64,000 nucleotides of DNA, taken from positions 1 to 64,000 of the forward strand of contig DATNLZ010000051.1 in the NCBI GenBank assembly GCA_035602605.1. Reading direction: 5' to 3'. The notes under the pieces are model-generated. The model was not told where the DNA came from. It searched no databases and saw only the letters and a program-made list of their open reading frames with translations. Within the stretch, counting starts at the first letter, position 1; each line of letters starts with the position of its first letter. A program made the position numbers and the translations under genes. The DNA comes from DASQHY01 sp035602605. Lineage in GTDB: Bacteria > Acidobacteriota > Terriglobia > Acidiferrales > UBA7541. Shown here piece after piece: positions 62,658-64,000 of this stretch.

Positions 62658-63004
62658 GCGACGTGCGGATGTTTTCTTCTCTAGCCCACGATATCACAGC
62701 CTTGTAACGGGATGGTCTGGCGGGTAATGCAGTGTTCGTGAAAGCAACCTGTCCGGCGAAGGGTAGTACCGCAGTAACCGAAGATGATGGCGCGAGAATC
62801 ATGATACGAGGCCGACTGAGCGGCGTCTAGTGCCGGTTTATTCTTTGGCTATTCTCTCGCGGCCGCGAACCGCCAAGCCAAACGCATGTGCTAGACTCAT
62901 AAAGTCATCCCAGTCAGTGCATCCGCTGCGATAGCCTCGCACCGGCGCAATCTTTTTCAGCAGCCTTTTCGCACGCACTGGTTTCTCATATCGACGCTAT
63001 TTTT
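62658..63004. other. Divergent intergenic region before glmM
   Basis: This 347-bp spacer between divergent genes has no coding frame. A TAGACT-like -10 near 62890 could belong to glmM. No riboswitch or repeat is seen. Confidence 0.35.
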
Positions 63005-64000
63005 ATGGGTAAAGAACTTTTTGGTACCGACGGTATCCGCGGCATTCCTGGCGAATACCCTCTCGACGATGCAACGCTGTACTGGTGCGGCCACGCGCTG
63101 GGAACATATTTGCGTCGCGAGGTGCGCGAGCCGCACGTGTTGATCGGAATGGACACGCGCGAATCGGGATCGCATATCGCCGGACAGATCGCCAGCGGCC
63201 TCGCAGCCGGCGGAGTGACTCCGGCTTTCGCCGGAATCATCACCACGCCAGGCGTGGCGTGCCTGGTCCGCCAGAAACAATATCAAGCCGGTGTGGTGAT
63301 CTCGGCTTCACATAATCCCTATTACGATAATGGCGTGAAGCTTTTTTCGGGGGCAGGGATGAAATTCCGCGATGCCATCGAAGAACAGCTGGAAGCGGAT
63401 ATTTTGCAAAACAAGAATGGTTCGACTCCTGGACCTGCTGCGTCGTTGCGAGCTGACGAGTCCTTCGATGCCGATTACGTCGCGTTTCTTCGCACCCGGG
63501 TTCTCCCCGACGCAAACCTTGCCGGCATGAAGATCGTGCTCGATTGCGCCAACGGCGCGGCGAGCCGTTTGGGTCCGGAGGTGTTTGCGTCGCTTGGCGC
63601 CGATGTGACGGCCATTTGCAATCAGCCGGACGGCAAAAATATCAACGCGGGCTGCGGCTCGCTGCACATGGAAGGTTTGCAGGAGCGCGTGCTGGCCGAC
63701 GGCGCGACTCTGGGCGTTGCGTTTGATGGCGATGCCGACCGCGCACTATTCGTCAGTTCGTCGGGCCGTCTGATTAACGGCGACGGCGTGTTGCTCGCCG
63801 CAGCGCGTTATCTGGCATCGGCCGGAAAGCTCAAAGGCAACCGCGTTATTTCGACGACGATGTCCAATCTCGGACTGGAACGCGTCCTCGCGTCCGAGGG
63901 CATTACGCTCGTGCGCGTTCCCGTCGGCGACCGTTACGTGCTGGAGGAGATGCTGCGCAGCGGCGCGGTCGTGGGGGGCGAACAGTCCGGGCACATCATT
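63005..64000 (+). CDS. glmM: Phosphoglucosamine mutase (partial, runs off the right edge)
   Basis: The first 332 residues of GlmM are present. The enzyme interconverts glucosamine 6- and 1-phosphate for UDP-GlcNAc and cell-wall synthesis. Motifs: KELFGTDGIRGIPGEYP at the start, the phosphoserine loop VVISASHNPYYDNGVK, the Mg-binding DGDADR and the sugar-binding GEQSGHII at the edge. About 110 C-terminal residues lie beyond the window. ATG 63005 is the only reasonable start; no clear Shine-Dalgarno is present. Confidence 0.94.
   Translation, partial: MGKELFGTDGIRGIPGEYPLDDATLYWCGHALGTYLRREVREPHVLIGMDTRESGSHIAGQIASGLAAGGVTPAFAGIITTPGVACLVRQKQYQAGVVISASHNPYYDNGVKLFSGAGMKFRDAIEEQLEADILQNKNGSTPGPAASLRADESFDADYVAFLRTRVLPDANLAGMKIVLDCANGAASRLGPEVFASLGADVTAICNQPDGKNINAGCGSLHMEGLQERVLADGATLGVAFDGDADRALFVSSSGRLINGDGVLLAAARYLASAGKLKGNRVISTTMSNLGLERVLASEGITLVRVPVGDRYVLEEMLRSGAVVGGEQSGHII

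Noticed and set aside
1..64000. CRISPR array, rRNA operon or complete tRNA
   Set aside because: No regularly spaced short repeats and no rRNA or intact tRNA sequence were recognised; the only tRNA sequence is the tRNA-Leu half at 9313-9350.

Overview
The window looks like a chromosomal segment of an Acidobacteriota bacterium of the soil (Terriglobia/'Koribacter-like') type. Evidence: roughly 58% G+C by eye; a PadR regulator paired with a large orphan MacB-type permease of the 'acidobacterial duplicated orphan permease' kind; a membrane-anchored Ser/Thr kinase with TolB-like and TPR domains; CRTAC/ASPIC-UnbV repeat proteins coupled to a multihaem cytochrome; a TonB-receptor/DUF4154/hybrid-kinase module; and the HNH endonuclease family common in this phylum. 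The assignment is inference from gene content only. No rRNA, complete tRNA, CRISPR array or IS element was found.

Positions 1-11.8 kb are an accessory region. A complete Type I restriction-modification operon (hsdM-hsdS-hsdR) and a SIR2-domain gene occupy a module of about 8.1 kb. A 161-bp direct repeat lies at its left edge (1024-1184) and again at its right end (9160-9320). The right copy ends inside the anticodon loop of a 5' half of tRNA-Leu(CAG) on the minus strand. The same anticodon-loop core closes both repeats, so this reads as two islands stacked at one tRNA attachment site, with the intact tRNA and any integrase off the left edge. Three paralogous double zinc-ribbon genes sit outside the module, one to its left and two inverted to its right. 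A short ribbon-helix-helix gene and a small MWV-motif gene complete the region.

11.8-20.1 kb (minus strand) is a tightly coupled three-gene operon: a membrane pentahaem cytochrome/TPR protein, a 567-aa FG-GAP/ASPIC protein and a 1,215-aa TPR/FG-GAP/ASPIC protein, joined by 4-bp stop-start overlaps. 20.4-40.2 kb is a mosaic of single genes and pairs: an APC permease coupled to a SUMF1-like protein, a phosphoesterase lipoprotein, several secreted or membrane proteins of unknown function, an alpha/beta hydrolase, glpX, csaA, a Ser/Thr kinase, an exported aldo/keto reductase, an exported DUF711 protein and a glutaryl-CoA dehydrogenase.

40.5-43.3 kb is an aromatic amino-acid operon, aroF-pheA-HAD phosphatase. 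It is preceded by a 40-codon leader peptide with a Tyr-Phe-Tyr-Phe run and by mutually exclusive hairpins ending in a strong terminator. This is a textbook attenuator layout and the most striking regulatory signal in the window.

43.9-52 kb carries a DksA/TraR-type zinc-finger gene, a comF remnant, an HNH nuclease, a DUF1579 secreted protein, a methyltransferase remnant, mpg, rplS, a PadR/permease pair with two tandem 19-bp palindromic operators, rnhB and an aldo/keto reductase. 53-64 kb holds the 3' stub of a TonB-dependent receptor, a DUF4154 protein and hybrid histidine kinase, a large TPR protein, thiE, a DinB-fold protein, a decayed cytochrome c, an AI-2E/PerM-type membrane protein and the start of glmM, which runs off the right edge.
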